A DNA stretch of 64,000 nt from Methanosphaerula subterraneus (GTDB lineage Archaea > Halobacteriota > Methanomicrobia > Methanomicrobiales > Methanospirillaceae), in contig NZ_CP170508.1 in NCBI RefSeq assembly GCF_052055875.1, positions 1,240,001 through 1,304,000 on the forward strand, given 5' to 3'. Below, piece after piece: positions 20,665-29,731 of the stretch; within the stretch, counting starts at the first letter, position 1, and every line of letters starts with the position of its first letter. The translations under genes and the position numbers were made by a program. The notes below the pieces were generated by a model. The model searched no databases. It saw only the letters and a list, made by a program, of their open reading frames with translations, and was not told the origin of the DNA.

Positions 20665-21411
20665 GTGGAACCCGTCATTATGCAACCAGAACAGAGCAGC
20701 CAGTACGGCATCTCAACCTACTGCCTCCACAGCCTGCCGCTTTCGCAGGCACTCGAACAGCTGTCGACGATCACCGACTATGTCGAGGTGATGGACGACG
20801 GCCCCCACCTGATAGCCAGTGCAGAACCGCTGGAGAGTTTCTCGCTGAAGTACGCCCTCCATGCCCCGGCACGAGGGGTGAACATCGCGAGTCTGCTCGA
20901 ACCGATCAGGCGGGCGAGTGTCGAGGTGCTCGGGGACTGCTTTGCCATCGCCGCAGAGGTGAACGCCCCGGTGGTGGTCCACCCCGGGTACTTCGCCTGG
21001 ACCCAGGAGTACGAAGCCGCGGCCAGGCAGTTCGAGACATCGGTCAACGACCTGATCCACTTCTCCGAGGAGCACGGGGTCACCTTCTTTATCGAGAATA
21101 TGGGGAACTGGGACTACTTCTTCATCCGGATCCCCTCAGAGCTCCCGCTCCCCGACGGGATCGGGCTGGCCCTCGACGTAGGCCATGCCAACCTGAACCA
21201 CTGTCTGAAGGGGTTCCTCTCCCAGACGATCAGTCACTTCCACCTCCATGACAACAACGGGAAGGAGGATATGCACGCGGCCTTCGGTGACGGAACGATC
21301 GACTTCTCAGCCGTGATGGCCTCGGTCCGGAGAAACAAGGTCCGGCCGATCATCGAGGTCGGGACGTACGAGGGAGTCCTTAAGAGCATCGAGACGCTCA
21401 AGGGACTCTGA
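20665..21411 (+). CDS. Sugar phosphate isomerase/epimerase-like TIM-barrel protein
   Basis: The 248-residue protein belongs to the xylose-isomerase-like/AP endonuclease 2 TIM-barrel superfamily. The visible metal-site strands are VVVHPGYF, FFIENMGNW, GLALDVGHAN, SHFHLHDNNG and PIIEVGTYEG, which supply the usual His, Glu and Asp ligands. The substrate cannot be inferred. The start is either GTG 20665 or ATG 20680. AGGAG at 20660-20664 abuts the GTG and is 15 bases from the ATG, so neither is ideal. It follows cfbB by about 60 bases on the same strand. Confidence 0.82.
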   Translation: MEPVIMQPEQSSQYGISTYCLHSLPLSQALEQLSTITDYVEVMDDGPHLIASAEPLESFSLKYALHAPARGVNIASLLEPIRRASVEVLGDCFAIAAEVNAPVVVHPGYFAWTQEYEAAARQFETSVNDLIHFSEEHGVTFFIENMGNWDYFFIRIPSELPLPDGIGLALDVGHANLNHCLKGFLSQTISHFHLHDNNGKEDMHAAFGDGTIDFSAVMASVRRNKVRPIIEVGTYEGVLKSIETLKGL

Positions 21412-21472
21412 TCCGCGAGGATGGGGGATCGACCCCCCAAAAACAACCAGTTTTCTGCCGATCTGCCGGAAT

Positions 21473-21481
21473 CTTTTAATC
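21473..21481 (+). promoter_or_regulatory. TATA box for tRNA-Thr
   Basis: CTTTTAATC lies about 35 bases before the tRNA 5' end, which would put transcription start a few bases upstream of the mature tRNA. The spacing fits archaeal tRNA promoters. Confidence 0.5.
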
Positions 21482-21511
21482 ACTGTACTTCCAACTTTAT
21501 GATACAACAAC

Positions 21512-21583
21512 GCCTCAGTGGCTTAGCGGTATAGCGCGTCCTTGGTAAGGACGAGGTCGCGAGTTCGATTCTCGCCTGAGGCT
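21512..21583 (+). tRNA. tRNA-Thr (GGU)
   Basis: This 72-nt tRNA has acceptor stem GCCTCAG/CTGAGGC, anticodon stem CGTCC/GGACG with loop TTGGTAA (anticodon GGU, A37), and T stem GCGAG/CTCGC. The discriminator is U, as in other archaeal threonine tRNAs. No CCA is encoded. It stands as a single gene between two protein genes. Confidence 0.96.
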
Positions 21584-21801
21584 TTGGAACTATCGTTTCA
21601 TCTCTTTTAAAATTGTCAGATTCGAGAGCAATGCGTTTTGGTTTCTCCTGCTGCCAGGTCGACCGTTCCGCGCATACACTGTCCATGAGACCGAACATCC
21701 TGAAAGAATCACCGTCTTCAATCGGGTTTGGATATCAGTAAAAGAGAGGTCCGACCTTCTTTACTGAATCGGGTCTCCTTCGCAGGGATGCAAGAATCTG
21801 C

Positions 21802-21812
21802 CTTTATATTTG
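21802..21812 (+). promoter_or_regulatory. TATA box and ribosome binding site for the MBL-fold gene
   Basis: CTTTATATTTG at 21802-21812 lies about 30 bases before the start codon, and GAGGAGA sits 5-6 bases before ATG 21838. A short leader with a strong Shine-Dalgarno is implied. Confidence 0.5.
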
Positions 21813-21837
21813 AATATAATAAAGTACAGAGGAGACT

Positions 21838-22608
21838 ATGAATTTTTTACAGGTTCGGCATGCCACTTCGCTGGTGACCTATGCAGGTACAAAGATCCTC
21901 ATCGATCCGGTTTTTAGCGAAAAGGAACAGTATCCACCGATTCCACTGACTCCGAACAGGAGAAAGAATCCGCTTGTCGACCTGAGCACGCCACTGGAGA
22001 CCCTGCTGGATGTCGACATGGTGGTATCCACCCATACCCACCGGGATCATTTCGACGACAGAGCACGGGAGCTGCTGGATAAAAAGATCGAACTGATCTG
22101 TCAGCCGGAGGATGTGAAGACATTCGACGCATATGGATTTCAAACCATTATCCCGGTTGAGGAGTCGATAACAACCAGGAATATCAGGATCACCCGTGTC
22201 GCTGCGCACCATGGAACGGGAATCACCGGCGACATGATGGGCCCCAGCAGCGGGTATATCCTCTCTTCAGAGAATGAACCGACCCTGTACTTCACGGGAG
22301 ATACCGTCTTTCATGAATCCATTAAGGAAACGATCGAAAAATTCCATCCTGAAATCCTGATTATGAATGCAGGTTCTCCCAAATTCCTGAACAGCAGTCA
22401 CATTGTGATGAACATCATCGATGTTGAAGAGACACTCAAAATTGATCCGACGCTAACCTTCATCATCGTCCATCTCGACACATTCAACCACTGTATTGAA
22501 ACACGAGAGGATATGCAGGAATATTTTTCACCTGCACGGCTTGCTGAAATCGGTGTTGACAAATTCTTTGTTCCCAGGGATAACGAGTTGTTGGATTTTA
22601 ATCTCTAA
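21838..22608 (+). CDS. MBL-fold metal-dependent hydrolase
   Basis: The 256-residue metallo-beta-lactamase-fold protein has the metal motif THTHRDHFDD (H66, H68, D70, H71), a downstream metal histidine in RVAAHHGTG, the bridging aspartate in LYFTGDTVF and a later histidine in FIIVHLDTFNH. It resembles the UlaG/L-ascorbate-6-P lactonase-like branch of the superfamily, but the substrate is unknown. The AT-richer codon use and stand-alone promoter set it apart from neighbours. Confidence 0.85.
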   Translation: MNFLQVRHATSLVTYAGTKILIDPVFSEKEQYPPIPLTPNRRKNPLVDLSTPLETLLDVDMVVSTHTHRDHFDDRARELLDKKIELICQPEDVKTFDAYGFQTIIPVEESITTRNIRITRVAAHHGTGITGDMMGPSSGYILSSENEPTLYFTGDTVFHESIKETIEKFHPEILIMNAGSPKFLNSSHIVMNIIDVEETLKIDPTLTFIIVHLDTFNHCIETREDMQEYFSPARLAEIGVDKFFVPRDNELLDFNL

Positions 22609-22707
22609 ATCGGTGGGAGCATCCCCAAAATGATTCTTTGAGTCGGTCAAATCGAGGGGGTGCTCATTGGACGATTCCGGTGCCAGACAGGTTCTCCCGA
22701 CCCCCTG

Positions 22708-23307
22708 TCACGGGTAGAGAGCAGAGAACGGATCATGGCCTGGGTCTTCGTTCCACTCATACTCGATCTCCTGACTCACCTGATGAGCAAGAGGATACCC
22801 CAGCTGGTCTGCTACAAAGCCCAGAGCCATATCCATGCCGGCACTGACACCTGAACTGGTATAGATGGTGCCATCGGTGACCCACCGGGCTCTCTGCTCC
22901 CAGATCACCTCCGGGGCAGTCCTCGTCCAGGCGAACACCCGTTTGTTCGAGGTGGCTCGCCTTCCATTCAGAATGCCGGTTCTGGATAAGAGAATCGACC
23001 CGGTACAGACCGTCAGGATGAATTCGGCATGCTCGGCCAGTGACCTGATAGCCGGGATGAACATGTCATCGTCGACCAGGTCCCTCGCCCCCGTCCCTCC
23101 AGGGATCAGAAGAACGTAGCGGGTGGAGTCCAGTTCTGACAGGGGCTCGGTCATAACCGGGACATGCTGGGAGCTGGTGACGATTCCCCCGGCCAGGGAA
23201 TAAAAAAGCGGGTTGAACTGATCGGTCAATCTTCCCAATATCTCAATCGGCCCAAACACGTCAAGGGTTTCAAAATCATTGTACAGGACTGTCACAAGAT
23301 CTCTCAT
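22708..23307 (-). CDS. DJ-1/PfpI-family protein
   Basis: The 199-residue protein has the class I glutamine-amidotransferase-like fold of the DJ-1/PfpI family: nucleophile elbow FILTVCTGSILLS with C101, the acidic residue in FGPIEIL (E22), and the strand YVLLIPGGTGARDL. The SGVSAGMDMALGFV stretch places it near the AraC-N-terminal/isonitrile hydratase-like branch ('GiSAGiDmaL'), without a DNA-binding domain here. The role could be a hydratase, glyoxalase-like or stress protein. Sequence alone does not decide. Confidence 0.87.
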   Translation of the reverse strand: MRDLVTVLYNDFETLDVFGPIEILGRLTDQFNPLFYSLAGGIVTSSQHVPVMTEPLSELDSTRYVLLIPGGTGARDLVDDDMFIPAIRSLAEHAEFILTVCTGSILLSRTGILNGRRATSNKRVFAWTRTAPEVIWEQRARWVTDGTIYTSSGVSAGMDMALGFVADQLGYPLAHQVSQEIEYEWNEDPGHDPFSALYP

Positions 23308-23938
23308 AAAAAATACTCCTGGTGTAAAAATACTGGGAACAAGCCCACATAATGGTATGGCTCTTCATCATTGCAGGACCGGACGATCGAGGATACTCTG
23401 GGATCGACCGATGTGGTGGTACATCTGAACCACCAGAAGAATGGGAACGTCATGTTTGATGCGAATACAGGGAGGATGGAGGAGGGAATGGGACATACCT
23501 CGTTCCAGATGACCAGTGAATCAGGGAACGATGAGACCCAGCACCCCGTATCCCTGCGAGTTTGATATGGTATGATCGAATCTGCTGCAGAGAAGTTTTA
23601 ACCTGATTCAAGTGAGAAGGTCAGGGTAGAGCATGATGAGTCATCATGCCGTAAGAACATAGATGAGATGTGTATCTATCAGATCTCCGGGTAAGAGAGA
23701 ATACCAGATAGTAACCCACCAGAAGCCGAACCGCAGGCATGACCGATATAATCATTAAATAATCAGGAGGATAACAATCAAACCAAAGCGTACCGTTCTC
23801 CGTTCATCGATCACTCGACATGAGTGCGTCCGGGACGTCAGATTCAGTCCGGAATATGCCGATCCAGCCGCCTGTGGCGGAGAACCTCTCCTATGGACCG
23901 GCAGTTGGATCGATTGGGAGCGGTATCTTCCATCATCG
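23308..23938. other. Intergenic region, no confident gene
   Basis: About 630 bases with only short open frames. The longest (23371-23565, plus) has no ribosome binding site and no recognisable product. AGGAGGATAAC at 23765-23775 resembles an orphan ribosome binding site with no start codon nearby, so this may be the trace of a lost gene. Confidence 0.4.
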
Positions 23939-23991
23939 GGGTATAAATCCGTTTGTGATCACGGCGGTCGCCACCGACAGGAAGGTAGTCC

Positions 23992-24963
23992 ATGACAACA
24001 CAAAGCGGTTCAAAAATAGCGGTCTTCGCGGCCATCGCCGGCAACCTGATCATCGCGATCATCAAGTTCGTTGCGGCGGCACTCACCGGTTCGTCGGCCA
24101 TGATCTCCGAGGGCATCCACTCTATCGTCGATACGGGAAACGGCTGCCTCGTGTTGCTGGGAATGAACCGTGCCAAACAGCCTGCTGATGAAAGACACCC
24201 ATTCGGTCACGGCAAGTCGCTCTACTACTGGACGCACATCGTGGCGGTCTCCATCTTCGGCATCGGTGGTGGCATGTCGGTGTACGAGGGTATCTCGCAC
24301 ATTCGCCACGTCGCGCCGGCCGCCGAACTGGGCGACCCCACGGTGGCCTACATCGTGCTCGCCATCGCATTCATTGTCGAGGGCGGATCATTCACGGTGG
24401 CCGTGAAGCAGTTCCTGGAGGCCAAGGGCGATAGGGGTGCCTGGCAGTTCATCAAGGAGTCGAAGGACCCGAGCCTCTACACGGTAGTGCTCGAGGACAG
24501 CGCGGCCATGCTCGGCCTCATCTTCGCATTCATCGGGATCTTCCTCGGCCACCTGTTCAACAATCCGTATCTCGACGGCGTGGCATCGATCGCCATCGGG
24601 CTGCTGCTGATGAGTGTGGCAGGGGTTCTCGTGTCGCGGACCAAGGGTTTGCTGCTGGGTGAAGGCGTGAACCCCGACGAACTCGCGGACATCCGGCGAC
24701 GTGTGGAGTCTGATCCGGCGGTCGAGAGCGCCGGCGACATCCTCACAATGTATATGGGCCCGCACGATCTGCTCGTGAACATGGGGGTGCGCTTCGCCGA
24801 AGGTACCACGGCAGAGCAGATGCACGAGGCGATCCGCCGCATTGAAGCCGACCTGCTCGGCGCATATCCGGAGACCAACCGCGTCTATATCGAAGCCGAA
24901 TCGCTGCCGGTCGTTGTCGCGCCGGCGGCATCCGGGAATTCCGATCTTCCGCCACGAACGTAA
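23992..24963 (+). CDS. Cation diffusion facilitator family transporter
   Basis: The 323-residue CDF metal/proton antiporter probably exports Zn(II), Co(II) or similar ions. It has six predicted helices, the metal site HSIVD in the second helix (H43, D47), the conserved HPFGHGK loop (69-75) and a C-terminal cytoplasmic ferredoxin-like domain (about 225-305). The fifth helix reads TVVLEDSAAMLG, the form seen in the ZnT9/SLC30A9-like branch rather than the classical HxxxD. TATA-like GTATAAATCC (23941-23950) and GGAAGG precede ATG 23992. The codon choice looks bacterial compared with flanking genes, so horizontal acquisition is possible. Confidence 0.9.
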   Translation: MTTQSGSKIAVFAAIAGNLIIAIIKFVAAALTGSSAMISEGIHSIVDTGNGCLVLLGMNRAKQPADERHPFGHGKSLYYWTHIVAVSIFGIGGGMSVYEGISHIRHVAPAAELGDPTVAYIVLAIAFIVEGGSFTVAVKQFLEAKGDRGAWQFIKESKDPSLYTVVLEDSAAMLGLIFAFIGIFLGHLFNNPYLDGVASIAIGLLLMSVAGVLVSRTKGLLLGEGVNPDELADIRRRVESDPAVESAGDILTMYMGPHDLLVNMGVRFAEGTTAEQMHEAIRRIEADLLGAYPETNRVYIEAESLPVVVAPAASGNSDLPPRT

Positions 24964-25037
24964 CAAACACCAGATCCGGAAGGGCACCCTCGTATCACGC
25001 CTCGTCCTGGGGTGTATGAACGATATCCCCCAGTCAA

Positions 25038-25046
25038 CCTTTTTTT
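25038..25046 (+). terminator. T-run terminator between convergent genes
   Basis: Seven or more consecutive T residues lie 75 bases after the CDF stop. A second run of T on the minus strand (25077-25085) lies just after the facing gene, so each convergent gene has its own T-tract. Confidence 0.4.
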
Positions 25047-25102
25047 ATCGGGTTTTGAAACGAATTAAAACAGGGTTTGAAAAAAGAGGGACACCCATTC
25101 TG

Positions 25103-26356
25103 TCACTCAGCCGCAGAGTACGCGAGCGCCCCCTCCACCGGGCAGACCTCCGTGCACCGGCCGCAGAGGTAACACTCCCGCTTCGAAGCGTCCCTGCCGG
25201 CGACCCGGGCAGGGCAGGCCTTCTCACACTTTCTGCAGTTAATACAGGACCCGGTCCGCCTCAACCGGTACCGGCTGACGTGGGACGGAATGGAGAAGAT
25301 CAGCCCGAACGGACAGATTCCCCGGCAGACCGGCCGGTATAAGAACGCCGAGAGGACCAGAAGCCCCGCGAAGACGAGGAACCCGGTCGACAGGGTCAGC
25401 GAGAAGAAGTCGTAGACCCCCGTGTACTCCATGATGCTGACCAGGTACAGGCCGGCCACCACCGATGCGACGGCGATCCCCGCCCGCAGGATCTCAAGGT
25501 ACCGGCCAGGCAGACCGGTGATCTTTTGGACAGGCACAGTGTAGGCCAGTTCCTGGATCGACCCGACCGGACAGATATGCCCGCAGAACGTCCTGCCGGT
25601 GACGAGGGCGAGGCCGATCCCTCCGAGGATCCCGATGATGCCCGGCGCCAGAGTCTGAGTGCCAGTGACGAGGCCGACGAGGCCAATGAACTCGATCGGC
25701 ATCAGCGGGGCGAGGAGGACGAATCCGAAGAGAACACTCATGACCGTAAGCCCCAGCACGACGGTCCGTGACAAGGCCCCGCTCTTCCAGGCATAGGCGG
25801 TCAGCACGGTGCCGGCCAGCAGGTAGAAGGCTGCGAAGAGCGATGCCGAGGTGTTCTGACCTATCAGCAGGTACGTGACGATCTCAGCGGTCCCGAGCCC
25901 GAAGAGCGATGAGAGCGCAAGGGCGGGACCGGGATCCTGGGTGCGGCCCCCAAAACGTCCCGAGCGCAGCCCGATGAAGAGGACGGCAGTCGCGACGATG
26001 AAGGCGAACACACCGGCCAGCAGGGCACTGACCGGGAGGAGGCCGAGGGTGTTCGGACCTGGGGATACCGGAACCGGCGTGGTCGTTGTCGCGGTTGCCG
26101 TGGTGGTCACCCCGCTGGCCGGGGTCGCCGGGGCGGCCTGGACCACAGCGTTGCTGCCGGCCGGTGCCGAGGAGGTGGTCGACCGGGTGTAGTCGCAGAT
26201 CGAATTGGTATCCACATCGGTGTACAGGAAGCACTTGCCCGGGTACGGGCAATCCCCTTTTCCCCGTGGACAGACGGCCGCACAGACCGGATATGCGAGC
26301 CCGGTTGCCCCGACTAAAACCCCCAGGCCCTTTAGCACTCTATCTCGTGTTGTCAT
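25103..26356 (-). CDS. NapH/NosR-like membrane iron-sulfur protein
   Basis: The 417-residue polytopic protein has an N-terminal signal-like helix, a short Cys-rich segment (CAAVCPRGKGDCPYPGKC, about residues 25-42), a Thr/Pro/Ala-rich linker, then about eight membrane helices. Two CxxxCP motifs in loops (FCGHICPVGS and VCRGICPFGL) are typical of NapH/NosR/RdxA-type proteins, and two 4Fe-4S clusters lie at the C-terminus (CINCRKCEKACPA and CYLCGRCTEVCPVEG). It probably passes electrons across the membrane. The partner is unknown and no oxidoreductase is adjacent. Confidence 0.85.
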   Translation of the reverse strand: MTTRDRVLKGLGVLVGATGLAYPVCAAVCPRGKGDCPYPGKCFLYTDVDTNSICDYTRSTTSSAPAGSNAVVQAAPATPASGVTTTATATTTTPVPVSPGPNTLGLLPVSALLAGVFAFIVATAVLFIGLRSGRFGGRTQDPGPALALSSLFGLGTAEIVTYLLIGQNTSASLFAAFYLLAGTVLTAYAWKSGALSRTVVLGLTVMSVLFGFVLLAPLMPIEFIGLVGLVTGTQTLAPGIIGILGGIGLALVTGRTFCGHICPVGSIQELAYTVPVQKITGLPGRYLEILRAGIAVASVVAGLYLVSIMEYTGVYDFFSLTLSTGFLVFAGLLVLSAFLYRPVCRGICPFGLIFSIPSHVSRYRLRRTGSCINCRKCEKACPARVAGRDASKRECYLCGRCTEVCPVEGALAYSAAE

Positions 26357-26560
26357 GATCTGTCGACAGGTCTGTCTATCTCCACCAATCCTATCTGAGC
26401 CTTATGTCATTTAAACATTACATTTAGGGCAATATAACATACATTTTGTTAAGTAATTGAACCATTATCGCAGAGGAATTTCAAATACGACCAGGACCTC
26501 CCATCCCCATCGCATTGAATACCCAGTACTTCCAACCTGCATGAAGGACAGGGCCATACC

Positions 26561-27277
26561 ATGGAACATATTCGCAGAGCCTTTGACACGATCGCCGGGG
26601 AGTACGACGCCCAGCGGCGATGGATCATCCCGGATATCGATGCATTCTACGGCGCCGCAGTCTGGGCGGCGGAGTGGGAGGGAGACACACCCACAATCCT
26701 GGACATCGGTGCCGGGACAGGGCTCCTCTCGGCCCTGCTGCTTGAGAAGTACCCGAAGGCGAAGCTGACCCTCCTCGACTTTGCAGAGCAGATGCTCAAT
26801 GTGGCCAGGGAACGGTTCGCAGGCAGGACGGACGTTCGGTACATCGCCGGGGACTACCGGGACGTGGACCTCGGCGGAGGTTACGACCTGATCTGCTCCG
26901 CCCTCTCCATCCACCACCTCCAAGACGAGGAGAAGGCCGGCCTGTACCGCCGCATATACGGCGCCCTGAACCCGGGCGGTGTCTTTGTGAATGCAGACCA
27001 GGCCAGGGGGGATACCCCGGCACTGGATCGGAGATTCATGGAGTACTGGGATGCGTTCATCTCCGACGGGCCGCTCGCCCCAGCCGAACTGGCGGTGATC
27101 AAAGGGCGGCGGGACACCCTCGACCAGAGTGCAAACCTGATCGATCAGCTCGCCTGGCTCAGGGCGTCCGGCTTTTCTGACGTCGACGTGATCTACCGGA
27201 ACCGGATCTTCGTGGTGCTGACCGGCAGCAAACCCAGAGACACGGAACGGGGAGCAGTGCAGGTGTCCGGCCTGTGA
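26561..27277 (+). CDS. Class I SAM-dependent methyltransferase
   Basis: The 238-residue protein carries the SAM-binding motif ILDIGAGTGLLSALLL (about residues 46-61), the acidic end of strand 2 in LTLLDFAEQML, motif III in DLICSALSIHHL and the post-motif LNPGGVFVNADQ. It resembles the Methyltransf_25/UbiE-like group, and the substrate is unknown. TATA-like AATATAACAT (26431-26440) is far upstream. The stop overlaps the next gene's GTG, so the two are probably coupled. Confidence 0.88.
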   Translation: MEHIRRAFDTIAGEYDAQRRWIIPDIDAFYGAAVWAAEWEGDTPTILDIGAGTGLLSALLLEKYPKAKLTLLDFAEQMLNVARERFAGRTDVRYIAGDYRDVDLGGGYDLICSALSIHHLQDEEKAGLYRRIYGALNPGGVFVNADQARGDTPALDRRFMEYWDAFISDGPLAPAELAVIKGRRDTLDQSANLIDQLAWLRASGFSDVDVIYRNRIFVVLTGSKPRDTERGAVQVSGL

Positions 27278-27549
27278 CCGCCACCGATCCCCTGCTCGTA
27301 TCCGCACTCTTCGCTGTCAATACGGTCGTCTTCCTGCTCTACGGCCTGGACAAACAGCAGGCTCGGCAACGGGGATGGCGGGTCTCCGAGCGGACGCTCC
27401 TCCTCTCGTCGATCGCCGGCCCCTTCGGTGCCTTCGCCGGCATGCAGTTCTTCCGGCACAAGACGAAGAAGACCGTCTTTCTCCTCTCGGTGCCGCTCTT
27501 TCTGCTGCTGCAGGTCGCAGGCCTCCTCCTGGTGACAGGGTGGATCTGA
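27274..27549 (+). CDS. DUF1294 family small membrane protein
   Basis: The 91-residue protein has the DUF1294 pattern: N-terminal helix with 'FLLYGLDKQQA', then WRVSERTLLLSSIAGPFGAF, then GMQFFRHKTKKTVFLLSVP and a second C-terminal helix. Length is normal for the family, whose function is unknown. The start GTG 27274 overlaps the methyltransferase stop (GTGA). In bacteria the domain often follows a cold-shock domain, which is absent here. Confidence 0.85.
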   Translation: MTATDPLLVSALFAVNTVVFLLYGLDKQQARQRGWRVSERTLLLSSIAGPFGAFAGMQFFRHKTKKTVFLLSVPLFLLLQVAGLLLVTGWI

Positions 27550-27654
27550 ACACAAGGTGTGAAGGGCTTGAGGCAGTGCCGGCATTGGCACCACCGCCAA
27601 CCATCAATTTAAATTCACTGACAGAGATAACGCACCACCTTTCGGGTGCTTCCG

Positions 27655-29589
27655 ATGTATCACGTGCTCTATGTCGATGACGAACCGATCCTCCTTGCGG
27701 CCGCAAAACTGATCCTCGAAGAGACCGGGGAGTTCTCCCTCACCACCATCACCTCGGCCATCGAGGCACTGACCATCATACATAAGGTACCGTATGATGC
27801 CGTCGTCTCGGACTACCAGATGCCGGGGATGGACGGGATCCGATTTCTCAAGGATATCCGGGCGATCTATGGAGATCTCCCCTTCATCCTCTTCACCGGA
27901 AGGGGACGCGAAGACGTGGTCATCGAGGCCATCAACAACGGCGCCGACGCATACCTCCAGAAAGGGGGTGACCCGGAGTCGGAGTTTGCCGAGCTTGCGC
28001 ATACGATCAAAAGGGCAGTGGAACGGAAACGTGCCGCCGACGCACTCAAACAGGATGAAAGCCGGCTCGAAACGCTCGTCTCATTCTACCAGATGACCGA
28101 TGCACCGCTCAAGGAACTGATGACCTTTGCAATTGAGAATGCCGTGAAGATCACGGGCAGTTCCATCGGGTACCTCGCTTTTGTCGATGATGATGAGACG
28201 ATGATGACGATGTATGCCTGGTCGGCAGAGGCGATGCACCAGTGCACCATCCGCGATAAACCGCTCAGGTACATGGTTGCCTCAACCGGTTTATGGGGGG
28301 AGGCGATCCGGCAGCGCCACCCGGTGATCACCAACGACTATGCAGCCCCAGACCCCCAGAAGAAGGGATATCCCGAGGGGCATGTCCCTATCGTCAGGCA
28401 CATGAACACCCCCATCTTTGATGGCACCCACATCGTGATGGTCGCAGGTGTGGGAAACAAACGGTCCGATTACGATGACCGGGACCTTCGCGAACTCTCG
28501 CTTCTGATGAAAGGCCTCTGGCAGGTCATAAAACAACGAAGAGCAGAAGAAGCACTCCGGGAGAGCGAGGGCCGGCTTCACCATGCCCTTGAAGGTGCCG
28601 GCGAGGGGCTCTGGGACTGGCATCTCCCCTCCGGGAGCGCATACTTCAGCTCACGGTATTATTCGATGCTCGGATACGAGCCCGGGGAATTTCCACCGAC
28701 CTTTGAGTCCTGGACCTCCCTGATCCACCCGGATGAACGGGACGCGGTCGTTTCGGACCTGATGAGCCAGATTGAGGGGCGACAATCCGTGTTGGAGAAA
28801 GAATACCGACTCAGGACAAAAGATGGCGACTATCGCTGGATCTTTTCACGCGGAAAACCGATCGAATGGGACGAGGAGGGGAAGGTGACCAGGGTGATCG
28901 GGACCAATGCCGATATCACCGGGAGGAGGAGAACGGAGGATGCTCTGCGACAGGCGAACCGGCAGCTCTCACTCCTCTCCGGCATCACCCGGCACGACAT
29001 CCTCAACAATGTGACGGTCATCCTCGGGTACCTGGGGATCTCCGAACAGAGATGCACGGATCCTGCGCTGGAGAATAACCTGAAGAGGATAGAACTGGCC
29101 ACACGTGCGATCCAGTCGCAGGTCGAGTTCACCAGGGTCTACCAGGACCTGGGCACCCTGGACCCGCAGTGGCAGAGGCTGGAGACGATCTTGTCCGGTT
29201 TGCAGGTTCCCCCTCAGATCACCCTGATCACCGACCTGCTGGGCGTCGAAGTCTACGCAGACCCGATGCTCGAAAAGGCCTTATTCAATCTGCTCGACAA
29301 CTCGATCAGGCACGGCCAGCATGTAACCGCGGTCCGGGTGTCAACCAGTTCGAAAGGAGAGGACCTGACGATCGTGTGGGAGGACAACGGGGTCGGTATC
29401 CCCGGGGATGAGAAGGACCAGATCTTCATACGCGGGTATGGAAAGAACACCGGGCTCGGGCTCTTTTTGGTCCGCGAGATCCTCTCCCTGACCGGCATCA
29501 CCATCAGGGAGGCCGGCATCGAAGGGAAGGGCGTCCGGTTCGAGATGACCGTCCCGAAGGGGAACTACCGGTTCGTCAGGAGTGGATGA
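27655..29589 (+). CDS. Hybrid sensor: receiver-GAF-PAS-histidine kinase
   Basis: The 644-residue cytoplasmic signalling protein has an N-terminal receiver domain (about 1-120, phospho-acceptor D53 in VVSDYQMPGMDG), a coiled linker, a GAF domain (about 140-295), a PAS/PAC domain (about 305-430, ending 'VIGTNADITGRR'), a HisKA-like helix with H447 in ITRHDILNN, and an ATPase domain with NLLDNSIRHG, DNGVGIP and GLGLFLVREI. The receiver-first order is typical of methanogen hybrid kinases. No output regulator is adjacent. The frame also allows GTG 27646, but ATG 27655 fits the receiver start MYHVLYVDDEP better. Confidence 0.93.
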   Translation: MYHVLYVDDEPILLAAAKLILEETGEFSLTTITSAIEALTIIHKVPYDAVVSDYQMPGMDGIRFLKDIRAIYGDLPFILFTGRGREDVVIEAINNGADAYLQKGGDPESEFAELAHTIKRAVERKRAADALKQDESRLETLVSFYQMTDAPLKELMTFAIENAVKITGSSIGYLAFVDDDETMMTMYAWSAEAMHQCTIRDKPLRYMVASTGLWGEAIRQRHPVITNDYAAPDPQKKGYPEGHVPIVRHMNTPIFDGTHIVMVAGVGNKRSDYDDRDLRELSLLMKGLWQVIKQRRAEEALRESEGRLHHALEGAGEGLWDWHLPSGSAYFSSRYYSMLGYEPGEFPPTFESWTSLIHPDERDAVVSDLMSQIEGRQSVLEKEYRLRTKDGDYRWIFSRGKPIEWDEEGKVTRVIGTNADITGRRRTEDALRQANRQLSLLSGITRHDILNNVTVILGYLGISEQRCTDPALENNLKRIELATRAIQSQVEFTRVYQDLGTLDPQWQRLETILSGLQVPPQITLITDLLGVEVYADPMLEKALFNLLDNSIRHGQHVTAVRVSTSSKGEDLTIVWEDNGVGIPGDEKDQIFIRGYGKNTGLGLFLVREILSLTGITIREAGIEGKGVRFEMTVPKGNYRFVRSG

Positions 29590-29731
29590 CTGACGGATAT
29601 TCTTCCTGCGAGAGACCGCCGGCATGCGGGAGATCGCAAGAAAGACCGGCAGACCAGGCCCAGGGTAACCCGCAGGAACCCGGACCCCTTCGATAGGACA
29701 CCAGAAAGGAGAAGGGGTTTGGAAGACCGGT

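Noticed and set aside
23371..23565. 64-codon plus-strand open frame in the decayed intergenic region
   Set aside because: It has no start signal or family resemblance, and the protein looks random apart from being hydrophilic.
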